From the NCBI GenBank assembly GCA_964521865.1, contig CAZFTJ010000009.1, positions 1 through 64,000 on the forward strand: a DNA stretch of 64,000 bases, given 5' to 3'. Position numbers and translations under genes: made by a program. Under the pieces are notes generated by a model. It was not told the DNA's origin. It did no database searches and saw nothing but the letters and a program-made list of their open reading frames with translations. Positions 42,084 through 50,397 of this stretch are shown one piece after another (position 1 is the stretch's first letter; each line of letters starts with the position of its first letter). The DNA is from CAYSRJ01 sp964521865 (lineage in GTDB: Bacteria; Spirochaetota; B62-G9; DRHN01).

Positions 42084-44337
42084 CAGCACAGCTGGGGAAG
42101 GCATGATTGTCCATGCCGAGCTTTCAAGGGACCTGTCTCTCTTTCACATTACAATGATGGGCCTTGGAATGATGATTGGTGCGGGGGTTTTTCTCGGCAT
42201 CGGGAATTCACTCTATCACGCCGGCCCGGGAGGCGCAATACTAACCTTCGCTCTCAACGGCGTTATAGCATTGTTTACCGCCATGTCGTATGCCGAGCTC
42301 AGCTCGGCCATCCCCCATGCCGGCGGTGCGTATAACTTCGCACGCATCGGTTTCGGCCGGGGTACAAGCTTTTTTGCAGGGTGGATGGAATGGTTTGCAT
42401 CCTCGGTTGCGGGAAGTATGTATGCACTCACATTCGCCATCTACACGCTCCGTTATTTCGAACAGCTGGGTCTTCTCTCATGGCTGCCCGTTTCCACGGA
42501 GGCTGCGGTCAAGATTCTCGCCGTTGCTGCAGCAGGTTTTTTTATTGTTATAAATTACAGGGGAGCTTCCGAAACCGGGAAAATCGGTGCATTTTTCACA
42601 ATGGGACAGATGCTGTTTCTGGCGGCTATCGGCATCGTCGGAATCTTCGTGGCTGTCAGGGAGCCGATCCGTTTCAGGAACTTCAGTCCCTTCGTCCCGT
42701 ACGGCTGGATTCGGATTCTCGTAACAATGGGTTTTACCTATGTTGCGTTTGAGGGGTTTGAAGTAATTGCCCAGGCGGGGGATGAAACGATAGAGCCCAG
42801 GAAGAACCTGCCCAAAGCAATGATCTTTTCCGTCTATATTGCCGCGGTGGTATACGTGGCTGTTGCATTTGCGACCATTGTTTCGATCAAGGAGGGCATG
42901 CCCAATGTAGAAGGTGCGCCGTGGGAATGGATCGGCAGCTTCAAAGAGAGGGGCTTCGGTGAAGCGGTATCCCGGCTCCTTCCCATGGGAGACATCCTTT
43001 TGACGCTCGCTGTTATATTTGCATCGACTTCTGCCCTGAATGCAACCATATATTCAGCGACGAGGGCGTCATACGCACTCGGCAGGGACAGCATGCTCCC
43101 GCCTTTTTTTGCGAGGATTTCGGCCAGGAGAAAAACTCCGGCAGGCGCGCTTTCAATGACCGGTTTGATTGTCATCGTTGTTGCCGTCTTGCTGCCGACG
43201 CTCCATGTTGCGTCGAGTGCGAGCATCATGTTTCTTTTTCTCTTTTTTATGGTAAATCTCTCTGTCATAAAGATACGCTACAATATGGGGGATGAGCTCG
43301 TCTACGGTTTTGTGATGCCGCTTTTTCCTCTTTTTCCTCTTATTGCGATAGTTATGCAGGCCGTGCTCGCTGTGTGGCTTGTGCATATGAGCCTCATCGC
43401 GTGGATCGTAGCCCCGTCATGGATTCTTGCCGGGGCGGCGCTATACCTGCTGTATTCGCGAAAGCATGCGAAACGCGGCGAGCATGACATTTATGTACTC
43501 GAGGAAGAGGAAGCACCCCGCGGCGAGGAGTATCGTATAATGGTGGCTCTTGCGAACCCGGATACCGCAATTCCAATGGTCCGTTCGACATACCGGCTCT
43601 GTGGGGCAAAAGGCGCACATGTAGAGCTTCTGCATATGGTACCGGTGCCTGGCCAGGTTCCCCTCTCGGATGCGCATCAGTATATGATGGCAGGCAAGGA
43701 GGCAATGATAGAGGTCATGCTGTACCTTGCGCCTCTCTTCCCGGTCAGTACCACGATTCGGTACTGCAGGAGCTTTGCGCGGGGGATCGTAAGCGCAGTT
43801 CGGGAGAAAAGGATAGATATGCTGATAATGGGCTACAGAGGGGGGAGAAAGACACACGGCTTTCGGCTTGGAAGCACGGTCGATCCTGTTATTGAGCGCG
43901 CTCCCTGCAATACGGTTATTTTCAGGGGTATTTCCGACAGGGAGTACCGGCGTGTTCTTGTGCCGGTAGCAGGCGGGCCGAACAGTGCCTTTGCCCTGGA
44001 GGTGGCGAGTATGCTTGTGGACAGCAAGGAGGGGGAAATTGTCGTAATGACCGTCGACACCGGCGGTCGAAGATTGGATCTCGACCAGTTTCTGAGGAAC
44101 AACGCCGGCCTGATGCATACGGAAACGGTGCATAAAAAGATCGTGCTGTCCGATGATGTCGTTCATGCCATTGTGGAGGAGTCGAAAGATTTCGATCTTG
44201 TTGTTATCGGTATATCGCACAGGTCGCATCTCTATAAAATGACCATGCCGCAGATTATAGCAGAGTCTATTTCCACACCTCTCGTTATGGTAAGGTCGCC
44301 TGGAGGGGTCCGCTCGATGATCAGGAGGTTTGTATGA
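42070..44337 (+). CDS. Amino-acid permease (APC) fused to universal-stress domains, 755 aa
   Basis: Inner-membrane transporter of the APC superfamily with about 12 helices in residues 20-460 (LFHITMMGLGMMIGAGVFLGIG, AELSSAIPHAGGAYNFARIGFG, FEGFEVIAQAGDETIEPRKNLPKAM). It is followed by two USP-like domains (about 490-610 and 620-755), the first with MLIMGYRGGRK, near a GRA/GSTV ATP-binding motif (RLGSTVDPVIERAPCNTVIF). Such fusions occur in cationic-amino-acid-transporter-like proteins, with the USP part sensing ATP or other nucleotides. The start is GTG 42070 with AGGGAGA upstream. Its 3' end overlaps the convergent hydrolase gene by 17 bp. Confidence 0.9.
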   Translation: MVKNNSTAGEGMIVHAELSRDLSLFHITMMGLGMMIGAGVFLGIGNSLYHAGPGGAILTFALNGVIALFTAMSYAELSSAIPHAGGAYNFARIGFGRGTSFFAGWMEWFASSVAGSMYALTFAIYTLRYFEQLGLLSWLPVSTEAAVKILAVAAAGFFIVINYRGASETGKIGAFFTMGQMLFLAAIGIVGIFVAVREPIRFRNFSPFVPYGWIRILVTMGFTYVAFEGFEVIAQAGDETIEPRKNLPKAMIFSVYIAAVVYVAVAFATIVSIKEGMPNVEGAPWEWIGSFKERGFGEAVSRLLPMGDILLTLAVIFASTSALNATIYSATRASYALGRDSMLPPFFARISARRKTPAGALSMTGLIVIVVAVLLPTLHVASSASIMFLFLFFMVNLSVIKIRYNMGDELVYGFVMPLFPLFPLIAIVMQAVLAVWLVHMSLIAWIVAPSWILAGAALYLLYSRKHAKRGEHDIYVLEEEEAPRGEEYRIMVALANPDTAIPMVRSTYRLCGAKGAHVELLHMVPVPGQVPLSDAHQYMMAGKEAMIEVMLYLAPLFPVSTTIRYCRSFARGIVSAVREKRIDMLIMGYRGGRKTHGFRLGSTVDPVIERAPCNTVIFRGISDREYRRVLVPVAGGPNSAFALEVASMLVDSKEGEIVVMTVDTGGRRLDLDQFLRNNAGLMHTETVHKKIVLSDDVVHAIVEESKDFDLVVIGISHRSHLYKMTMPQIIAESISTPLVMVRSPGGVRSMIRRFV

Positions 44338-45091
44338 GGTATTTGCCGGCCCATACGGCTGTGACGGCGCCGACATATACCGCGTCTCGGGGATCCGACA
44401 GCAGGTGGTCTGCCCTGTCCAGTGATATAAAGTTTTTGGGATGTTTTGCGGTTTGAAATATATACGAGGCGTTATCGATGCCCACAGTTCTATCCTGCGG
44501 GGAGTGAAAAATGATCAGAGCCCTTTTCAATTCGCGTATGGCCTTTTTCATGTCCGCCCTCCGGAGATCTTCAAGAAACTGTTTTTTAATGTTGAATGTG
44601 CGTCCGGCGATGACAACCTCCATCTCTCCCGTTTTCTTTATCTGTTCGGCGTCAAGGGAGAGGAGTTTGTTGATATGTCCGGGGTCAAAGGGTGCTGCGA
44701 TTGTTGCAACAGCAACGGATGAGGGTATCGTCGAAGCTGCCTGCAGTACGGCTGCGCCTCCGAATGAGTGTCCGATGAGTATCTCTGGAGCCCGATACTC
44801 TTGCTCCATAAAATCAGCAGCCGACCGTAAATCATCCGTATTCGAAGTAAAATTTGTATCCGAGAAATTCCCCTCGCTTTCTCCCAGGCCTGTAAAATCA
44901 AAGCGCAGAACACCAATGCCGCTTTCCGTCAGTGCACGGTCGATGTTGGCGAATGTCCTGTAGTTTTTTGAGCAGGTGAAACAGTGGGCAAGAAGCGCGT
45001 AGTGCTCGGGTGCACCCGTATCCGGTGTATCGAGGTAGGCACTGAGTATGTGTCCGCTGCGGTTTTTAAAAGAAACCTTTTCAGTTTTCAT
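44321..45091 (-). CDS. Alpha/beta hydrolase, 256 aa
   Basis: Serine hydrolase fold. The nucleophile elbow is GHSFGG near residue 107, with HCFTCSKN and RFDFTGLGESEG typical of the group that is often fused or adjacent to OsmC-type peroxidases. The acid is probably Asp in SPQDRTVG and the base His in ADHLLSD. No OsmC domain is present here. The end overlaps the APC permease gene tail to tail by 17 bp. The substrate is unknown. Confidence 0.88.
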   Translation of the reverse strand: MKTEKVSFKNRSGHILSAYLDTPDTGAPEHYALLAHCFTCSKNYRTFANIDRALTESGIGVLRFDFTGLGESEGNFSDTNFTSNTDDLRSAADFMEQEYRAPEILIGHSFGGAAVLQAASTIPSSVAVATIAAPFDPGHINKLLSLDAEQIKKTGEMEVVIAGRTFNIKKQFLEDLRRADMKKAIRELKRALIIFHSPQDRTVGIDNASYIFQTAKHPKNFISLDRADHLLSDPRDAVYVGAVTAVWAGKYLIQTS

Positions 45092-45425
45092 GTTGTTTCT
45101 CGCGCCTCTATGTGCGTGAGCCGGCTCTGTTATTCATGCTCTTTACGTCCGAATAACATAGTACAATTGACTTCTTAATTCAAGGAAATAGCGTTCAGTT
45201 TAAACGGCAGCCGCCTTCGACGTCTTGTTTTTACTGCGGGGAATTTGCCTTGTTTTTTTTGAAATCCCCATCTATGTTGTATTCATCGTCAATGTATTGG
45301 GCTCCAAGATCAGCGGTGGAGGAGATGTCGGTCCATGCCCTGCGTCGGGAGGATAGTTCGACCGTATGCATCCGGGCGGGTTCCATTCAGCCGGTCTGCG
45401 GACGTCTGAAACCGGGAGAAATGCA
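45092..45425. other. 334-bp intergenic region
   Basis: Divergent spacer between the hydrolase and ferredoxin genes. A hairpin-like pair GGGGAATTT/AAATCCCC (about 45238-45269) encloses a T-rich loop. The plus-strand frame runs open into the ferredoxin from ATG 45366, but without a site there. Nothing else is recognisable. Confidence 0.4.
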
Positions 45426-45728
45426 GTGCCGTCAATTTTTATTAAAAATACGGGCGACAGGGTCGAAACGGATGCCGTCACATCAGTGCTCGTCGCCCTG
45501 CAGCGCCGTCAGATACCCATAGATACAGTATGCGGGGGAAGAGCCAAGTGCGGCAGATGCGTGATCAGGATCTTGACGGGGAGTGAGTTTTTAACGAAGA
45601 AAAAACCGGCCGAGATACTGCGCCTGACCGCATTGAAGTCTGACGAAACAATGCGTTTGGCCTGCCAGACATATACACGCGGCGATATGGAGATAGAAAT
45701 CGTCAACCTCAAAAGGAGAGCTGTATAA
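45426..45728 (+). CDS. [2Fe-2S] ferredoxin (RACE-type N-domain-like), 100 aa
   Basis: Single-domain plant-type ferredoxin. The cluster ligands are C36, C42, C45 (C-x5-C-x2-C) and C80. GTG 45426 with GGGAGA 6 nt upstream is the most likely start; ATG 45366 gives 120 aa but its N-terminus looks non-coding. The Cys spacing CGGRAKCGRC is the one of the N-terminal domain in corrinoid-protein reductive activators (RACo/DUF4445), which here would be a separate protein. No partner reductase is adjacent. Confidence 0.88.
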   Translation: MPSIFIKNTGDRVETDAVTSVLVALQRRQIPIDTVCGGRAKCGRCVIRILTGSEFLTKKKPAEILRLTALKSDETMRLACQTYTRGDMEIEIVNLKRRAV

Positions 45729-46033
45729 GGGGTCCGATATTTTGAAAAATGCATTTGCAATATACCGTTTTCGTTATACAATTATTACTGCATTGAATAC
45801 AGTTGCAGATAATATAGTCCTATCTTTCACAATCTTTGACACACACCCCGTGTGAATACAGGCGCATGTACAGTGAGATGAAATGAAGAAGAATGACATG
45901 TATACCGACGGCCTGGAACATCCCGCCAATCTTGACTCTCGCGAAATATTTTTATACTATACAAAAACTTCAAATAAATCCTGCATATACGTCGCGATTC
46001 ATTTCCTGACATTATCTGTGCTTTGGAGGCCTT
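45729..46033 (+). promoter_or_regulatory. 305-bp spacer carrying the promoter of the carboxylase operon
   Basis: No gene. TTGACT at 45932-45937 followed after 17 nt by TACTAT (45955-45960), or TATACT at 15 nt spacing, is a good sigma-70 promoter about 75 nt before the 12S-like gene. A short CACAC/GTGTG hairpin lies at about 45840-45855. Confidence 0.5.
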
Positions 46034-47587
46034 ATGGGAGTTGTTGAGAAAAAAAATGAAGAATTGGAAAGAAAGAAGTCTCTGGTAAGGCAGATGGGCG
46101 GTGAACAACAGATAGCAAAGCAGCGTGAGAAGGGCAAGTTGACGGCGCGTGAGAGGATCGATCTCTTCTTCGATAAAGGTACATTCCACGAGATCGACAT
46201 GTTCGTGAGACATCACAGCACGAACTTCGGGCTCGACCGTATGGTCATTCCCTCGGACGGCGTTGTGACAGGGCACGGCCTTGTTGACGGAAGGCCCGTG
46301 TGTGCGTATTTTCAGGATTTTACATCAAGAGGCGGGTCGCTCGGCGAGATGCATGCGGCAAAGATATGCAAGATAATAGACAAGGCGATGAAAGCGGGGA
46401 TCCCGATCGTCGGTTTCAACGACTCAGGCGGGGCCCGCATACAGGAAGGGATAGATGCCCTGAAGGGGTACGGGAATATTTTCTTCAGAAACGCCCGGGC
46501 TTCCGGTGTGATTCCGCAGATTTCCGCCATTATGGGGCCATGCGCCGGAGGCGCCGTGTACTCGCCTGCAATGACCGACTTTGTGTTTATGGTGAAACAT
46601 ACGAGCTACATGTATATTACGGGCCCCGATGTTATACGGGCCGTCACCGGTGAGCGCACCGATCATGAAGAGCTCGGCGGCGCCGTTACTCACAACACGA
46701 AGAGCGGAAATGCACATTTTGCATGCGAGAATGAAGAAGACGCCATGAACTGCATCAAGACTCTTTTAGGCTTTTTACCGAGCAACAATATGGAGGACCC
46801 GCCGTATTATGAGCCGGTCGACGATCCGAACCGGCTCTGTTCCGATCTCGACGCCGTCATTCCGGACAATCCAAGGAAGAGCTACAATATGAAGGATATC
46901 ATTCACAATGTTGTGGATGACGGCTATATTTTCGAGCCGCATAAGTACTTTGCCGAAAATCTGATCGTCGCCTTTGCGCGTTTGAACGGAAGGGTGGTAG
47001 GTATTATTGCAAATCAGCCCCAGTTCCTTGCCGGCTGCCTCGATATCGATGCGTCGGACAAGGCGAGCAGGTTTATCAGAACCTGCGATGCATTTAATAT
47101 CCCTCTGATTACCTTTGCCGATGTGCCGGGATACCTTCCCGGCACCGATCAGGAATGGAGCGGTATTATCCGTCACGGCGCCAAACTGCTGTGGAGTTAT
47201 TCCGAAGCGACTGTGCCGAAAGTTACCGTCATCACGCGTAAAGATTACGGCGGAGCGTATATCGCCATGAGCTCGAGGCATCTCGGAGCGGATATGGTAT
47301 TTGCGTGGCCGACCGCCGAGATTGCGGTTATGGGAGCCGAGGGTGCGGTGAATATCATTTACAGGAAAGATATCGAAGGTGCAAAACACCCTGAAAAGGT
47401 GCGACAGGAGAAGATCAAAGAGTACGAGGATCTGCTCTACAATCCGTATATCGCGGCGAGCAGTGGGTATGTCGATGCAGTCATTAAACCGTCCGAAACG
47501 CGGGTACACATGATCAGAGCACTCGAGCTGATGAAGACTAAAAATGAAACGCTGCCACCGAAGAAGCACGGGAATATACCGCTGTAG
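46034..47587 (+). CDS. Acyl-CoA carboxylase/decarboxylase carboxyltransferase (12S/PccB/MmdA-like), 517 aa
   Basis: Biotin-dependent carboxyltransferase acting on propionyl-/methylmalonyl-CoA-type substrates. Crotonase-like N and C halves are present: GGARIQEGIDALKGYG (acyl-CoA oxyanion region), MGPCAGGAVYSPAMTDF, then RKDYGGAYIAMSSRHLGADMVFAWPTAEIAVMGAEGAVNI (biotin side). Size and motifs match PccB, methylmalonyl-CoA decarboxylase alpha and the 12S subunit of transcarboxylase. GGAGG precedes ATG 46034. A small basic protein and a 5S-like/biotin fusion follow on the same strand, so a transcarboxylase-like complex is the best reading. Confidence 0.93.
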   Translation: MGVVEKKNEELERKKSLVRQMGGEQQIAKQREKGKLTARERIDLFFDKGTFHEIDMFVRHHSTNFGLDRMVIPSDGVVTGHGLVDGRPVCAYFQDFTSRGGSLGEMHAAKICKIIDKAMKAGIPIVGFNDSGGARIQEGIDALKGYGNIFFRNARASGVIPQISAIMGPCAGGAVYSPAMTDFVFMVKHTSYMYITGPDVIRAVTGERTDHEELGGAVTHNTKSGNAHFACENEEDAMNCIKTLLGFLPSNNMEDPPYYEPVDDPNRLCSDLDAVIPDNPRKSYNMKDIIHNVVDDGYIFEPHKYFAENLIVAFARLNGRVVGIIANQPQFLAGCLDIDASDKASRFIRTCDAFNIPLITFADVPGYLPGTDQEWSGIIRHGAKLLWSYSEATVPKVTVITRKDYGGAYIAMSSRHLGADMVFAWPTAEIAVMGAEGAVNIIYRKDIEGAKHPEKVRQEKIKEYEDLLYNPYIAASSGYVDAVIKPSETRVHMIRALELMKTKNETLPPKKHGNIPL

Positions 47588-47725
47588 CGCATTGTACGGC
47601 GGGTACGCCGCTTTGGAGAACGCCTGAGTGTATCCGGAACTTCATACGGTGCGAAAAAACGGTTCCCGGGACCAGGACGGTACCGGAAGAGGTTTCGGAC
47701 GTGAAGCATCCGAATAGCGAAGGAA

Positions 47726-48100
47726 ATGCAGTTGAATAAGAAGCAGATAGCGGCAATTACAGGCGTTTTGTACTACCTGCACGAACAAAGGCGCAGGATC
47801 CAGGATCAGTCGCGTATCATGCCGTACAGTATGATAAATCGGTGGAGTATGCACGGCCGACAAACGATAATGAAATTAAGGACTCGCGCGCAGCTCAGAA
47901 CTCTGGGAGCCGGTATGCATCTGCCCTTTTTAAATCGAACGATCTGGAATAGCGGGAAGATCGTCCAGCCTCTTCACCGAATAAAGAACCTTGCCGCCTC
48001 TCAAAACAGGCTGAAGACCCAGGCGCAGATTCGAAAAATGTACATACAAAAAAGGCAGATGAAACGCCCGGTTGAAGCTTCAGTGCAGAGGAGCATCTGA
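47726..48100 (+). CDS. Small basic accessory protein of the carboxylase cluster, 124 aa
   Basis: Not a standard annotated family to me. The N-terminus KKQIAAITGVLYYLHEQ resembles the IAAITAAVAAY start of small epsilon/gamma-like proteins found between 12S and biotin-carrier genes, and MINRWSMHGRQTIM resembles their W-x-GR-x-M segment. The rest is unusually basic (many Arg, Lys and Gln; KMYIQKRQMKRPVE). No membrane helix is seen, so it is not an OadG-type anchor. It probably helps assemble the carboxylase complex; the function is inferred from position. Confidence 0.6.
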   Translation: MQLNKKQIAAITGVLYYLHEQRRRIQDQSRIMPYSMINRWSMHGRQTIMKLRTRAQLRTLGAGMHLPFLNRTIWNSGKIVQPLHRIKNLAASQNRLKTQAQIRKMYIQKRQMKRPVEASVQRSI

Positions 48101-48198
48101 TTCGATAGGGATTACAGCGTTCGGAATTTTAATTTTCGGGATTTCGGCTCATGAAGGTAAATGGTGCCTTTTTACGGCGAAACAGGGGATTTACCAGG

Positions 48199-50091
48199 AT
48201 GATTTCAAGAAAAAAGCCGATTGACGTCATGATTACCGCATTCAGGGACGGCTTTCAATCGGTGTACGGTGCGCGTGTGCTGACGGAGGATTTTCTTCCT
48301 GCCGTGGAAGCTGCTGCCCGGGCCGGGCTTACTCACTTTGAAGCAGGAGGAGGGGCGCGGTTTCAGTCTCTCTTCTTCTACTGCAACGAGAATGCGTTCG
48401 ACATGATGGATTCGTTCAGAAGGATTTCGGGGCAGGAGGCAAACCTGCAGACTCTCGCGCGGGGCCTGAATGTCGTCGGTCTCGATTCGCAGAGCAGTGA
48501 TATTATAAAGCTTCATGCCGAGCTCTTTAAAAAACACGGTATAACCACGATACGAAACTTCGATGCGCTGAATGATGTTGATAATCTCGACTTCAGCGGC
48601 CGCTGTATTGTTGAAGCGGGGTTGAGACATGAGATCTGCATTACGCTCATGGCCCTACCCCCCGGTATTGAAGGTGCCCATACCCCTGAATTCTACATAC
48701 AGGTACTGAAAAATATCCTCGATGCCGGCATCCCCTTCGATTCGCTTTGTTTCAAGGATGCCTCGGGTACCGCGACTCCCGATACGGTGTATCAAACGAT
48801 AAAGAAGGCAAGGTCCAAGCTTTCGAAAAAGATTCCGATCAGGTTTCATACCCATGAAACTGCCGGAACCAGTATCACAACGAGCATTGCCGCTCTGGAA
48901 GCAGGAGCAACGGCGATTGACTGTTCGCTTGCACCGGTGTCCGGCGGCACCTGTCAGCCCGACATTGTCGTCATGTACCATACGCTTCGTGGAACCGGCT
49001 TCGAGCTTGGGATAGATATCGACAAGGTCATGAAGGCCGAGGAGATTTTCAAGGAGTGCATGGCGGATTACGAGATATTTCCCGAGGCCTCCAGGGTTGA
49101 GCCGATGATTCTCTACTCTCCTATGCCGGGCGGCGCCCTGACTGCAAATACACAGATGATGCGGGACAACAATATACTGGACAGGTATCATGAAGTCATT
49201 GCCAATATGGGGGAAGTTGTAGCGATGGGAGGGTTCGGCACCTCCGTTACACCGGTCTCTCAGTTTTATTTTCAGCAGGCATTCAACAACGTTATGATTG
49301 GACCATGGAAAAAGATCGCGGAAGGGTACGGGAAGATGGTGCTCGGTTATTTCGGTAAAACGCCGGTACCGCCCAATCCTGAAATCGTGAAGCTCGCACA
49401 GGAGCAGCTCGACCTGGAACCCACAACGAGGAGTCCGCGGCTCATTAACGATGAAGATCCGACAAAGGGTGTGGAGGCTGCCAAGGTGATGCTGGAGCAG
49501 AATAAGCTGCCGGCAACGGATGAGAACATCTTTATCGCTGCGACATGCAAGGAAAAAGGTATCATATTCCTGAAGGGTGAGGCGCGGGTCCAAATTCGCA
49601 AAAAGCCTCCGGGGAAGAGATCGGACAAAAAGCAGTACATCGGCGAAGAAGCCCCGCCCAAGCCGGAAGGCCTTCGAAGCTTTGATGTGTATGTAGATGA
49701 TGAGCACTTCAAGGTCGAGATCACAGAACCAAACGGGCTGCCCGCGGTCTCTCAAAATCCGGGTATTCGAGGACCGTATCGTCCCCCTGTATCGGGAAAT
49801 GTGCCCGGCGGAAGCTCTTCAGCGGTTTCAGGACAGAAGAACAACCCTGCCGGAGCGCAGGTCGGGGAGGGTGAGGCCGCCGTGCGCGCCCCGCTTCCCG
49901 GGATAATAATTCGCTATGAAAAGAAGGTTGGTGACCAGGTCAGGGTCGGTGATACGGTCGCGGTTGTAGAAGCGATGAAAATGAACAACAATATAGATGC
50001 CCACTGTGACGGGACTATTGTCCGGATTCCCCGTAAGGCGGGGACAAATATCGCCAAGAACGATGTCCTCTGCGTTATAAAGTACGTGTAA
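48199..50091 (+). CDS. 5S-like carboxyltransferase fused to a biotinyl domain (PycB/OadA-like), 630 aa
   Basis: Pyruvate/oxaloacetate carboxyltransferase. The HMGL-like TIM barrel starts PIDVMITAFRDGFQS (metal Asp). The carboxylated Lys lies in SLCFKDASGTATP and the metal His pair in RFHTHETAGT, followed by the conserved PYC_OADA domain (about 290-480), a Pro/Gly/Ser-rich linker (SQNPGIRGPYRPPVSGNVPGG) and a C-terminal biotinyl domain with VEAMKMNN, Lys 36 residues before the end. ATG 48199 fits the family N-terminus; ATG 48151 would add 16 residues. Together with the 12S-like protein it could move CO2 between methylmalonyl-CoA and pyruvate. Confidence 0.93.
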   Translation: MISRKKPIDVMITAFRDGFQSVYGARVLTEDFLPAVEAAARAGLTHFEAGGGARFQSLFFYCNENAFDMMDSFRRISGQEANLQTLARGLNVVGLDSQSSDIIKLHAELFKKHGITTIRNFDALNDVDNLDFSGRCIVEAGLRHEICITLMALPPGIEGAHTPEFYIQVLKNILDAGIPFDSLCFKDASGTATPDTVYQTIKKARSKLSKKIPIRFHTHETAGTSITTSIAALEAGATAIDCSLAPVSGGTCQPDIVVMYHTLRGTGFELGIDIDKVMKAEEIFKECMADYEIFPEASRVEPMILYSPMPGGALTANTQMMRDNNILDRYHEVIANMGEVVAMGGFGTSVTPVSQFYFQQAFNNVMIGPWKKIAEGYGKMVLGYFGKTPVPPNPEIVKLAQEQLDLEPTTRSPRLINDEDPTKGVEAAKVMLEQNKLPATDENIFIAATCKEKGIIFLKGEARVQIRKKPPGKRSDKKQYIGEEAPPKPEGLRSFDVYVDDEHFKVEITEPNGLPAVSQNPGIRGPYRPPVSGNVPGGSSSAVSGQKNNPAGAQVGEGEAAVRAPLPGIIIRYEKKVGDQVRVGDTVAVVEAMKMNNNIDAHCDGTIVRIPRKAGTNIAKNDVLCVIKYV

Positions 50092-50115
50092 CAAATCCTG
50101 GTGCTCACATTGGCG

Positions 50116-50208
50116 GTACTTTCAGTACTTTGCAGCACTTACGGCATTTTCGATACTTTCAGCACCTTCGGTACTTGGCAGTACTTGACAGCACCTGCGG
50201 CATCTTCG
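50116..50208 (+). repeat. Degenerate tandem array, ten units of 9-10 nt
   Basis: Units read GTACTTTCA, GTACTTTGCA, GCACTTACG, GCATTTTCG, ATACTTTCA, GCACCTTCG, GTACTTGGCA, GTACTTGACA, GCACCTGCG, GCATCTTCG: consensus RYAYYTTCR with occasional 10-nt units. Three similar units precede repeat copy B at 18615-18641. The last unit abuts the palindrome in both places. Confidence 0.75.
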
Positions 50209-50209
50209 A

Positions 50210-50240
50210 CATTATCCGGATGCGAAGCGTCCGGATAATG
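50210..50240 (+). repeat. Palindromic intergenic repeat, copy C
   Basis: ATTATCCGGA (50211-50220) and TCCGGATAAT (50230-50239) flank TGCGAAGCG, which can extend the stem (GC-GAA-GC). Positions 50211-50239 are the exact reverse complement of 51963-51991. Confidence 0.85.
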
Positions 50241-50397
50241 TGTGCATCGGGAGTGGCATCTCCTCAGCAGAGATACATTTTCTCCTTCTTTGTCCGGGAC
50301 TACATTCCTGACATACGACGGATTATGATTTTTTGATTGCACTCGAATATCATGTAAACGAGTGTATCGACAATTCGATGCCTAGGGGAGGTGCAGA

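Larger units (their letters stand above)
50092..50397 (+). repeat. 306-bp intergenic region with 9-nt array and palindrome
   Basis: It contains the 9-10-nt degenerate tandem array (50116-50208), palindromic repeat copy C (50210-50240) and a short hairpin CACTCG/CGAGTG at about 50341-50364. The beta-CASP gene's ribosome-binding site is at the end. No gene is supported; the open plus-strand frame over the array merely reflects its period of three codons. Confidence 0.65.

Noticed and set aside
50116..50208. CRISPR array
   Set aside because: Units are 9-10 nt, contiguous and degenerate, without spacers or cas genes.
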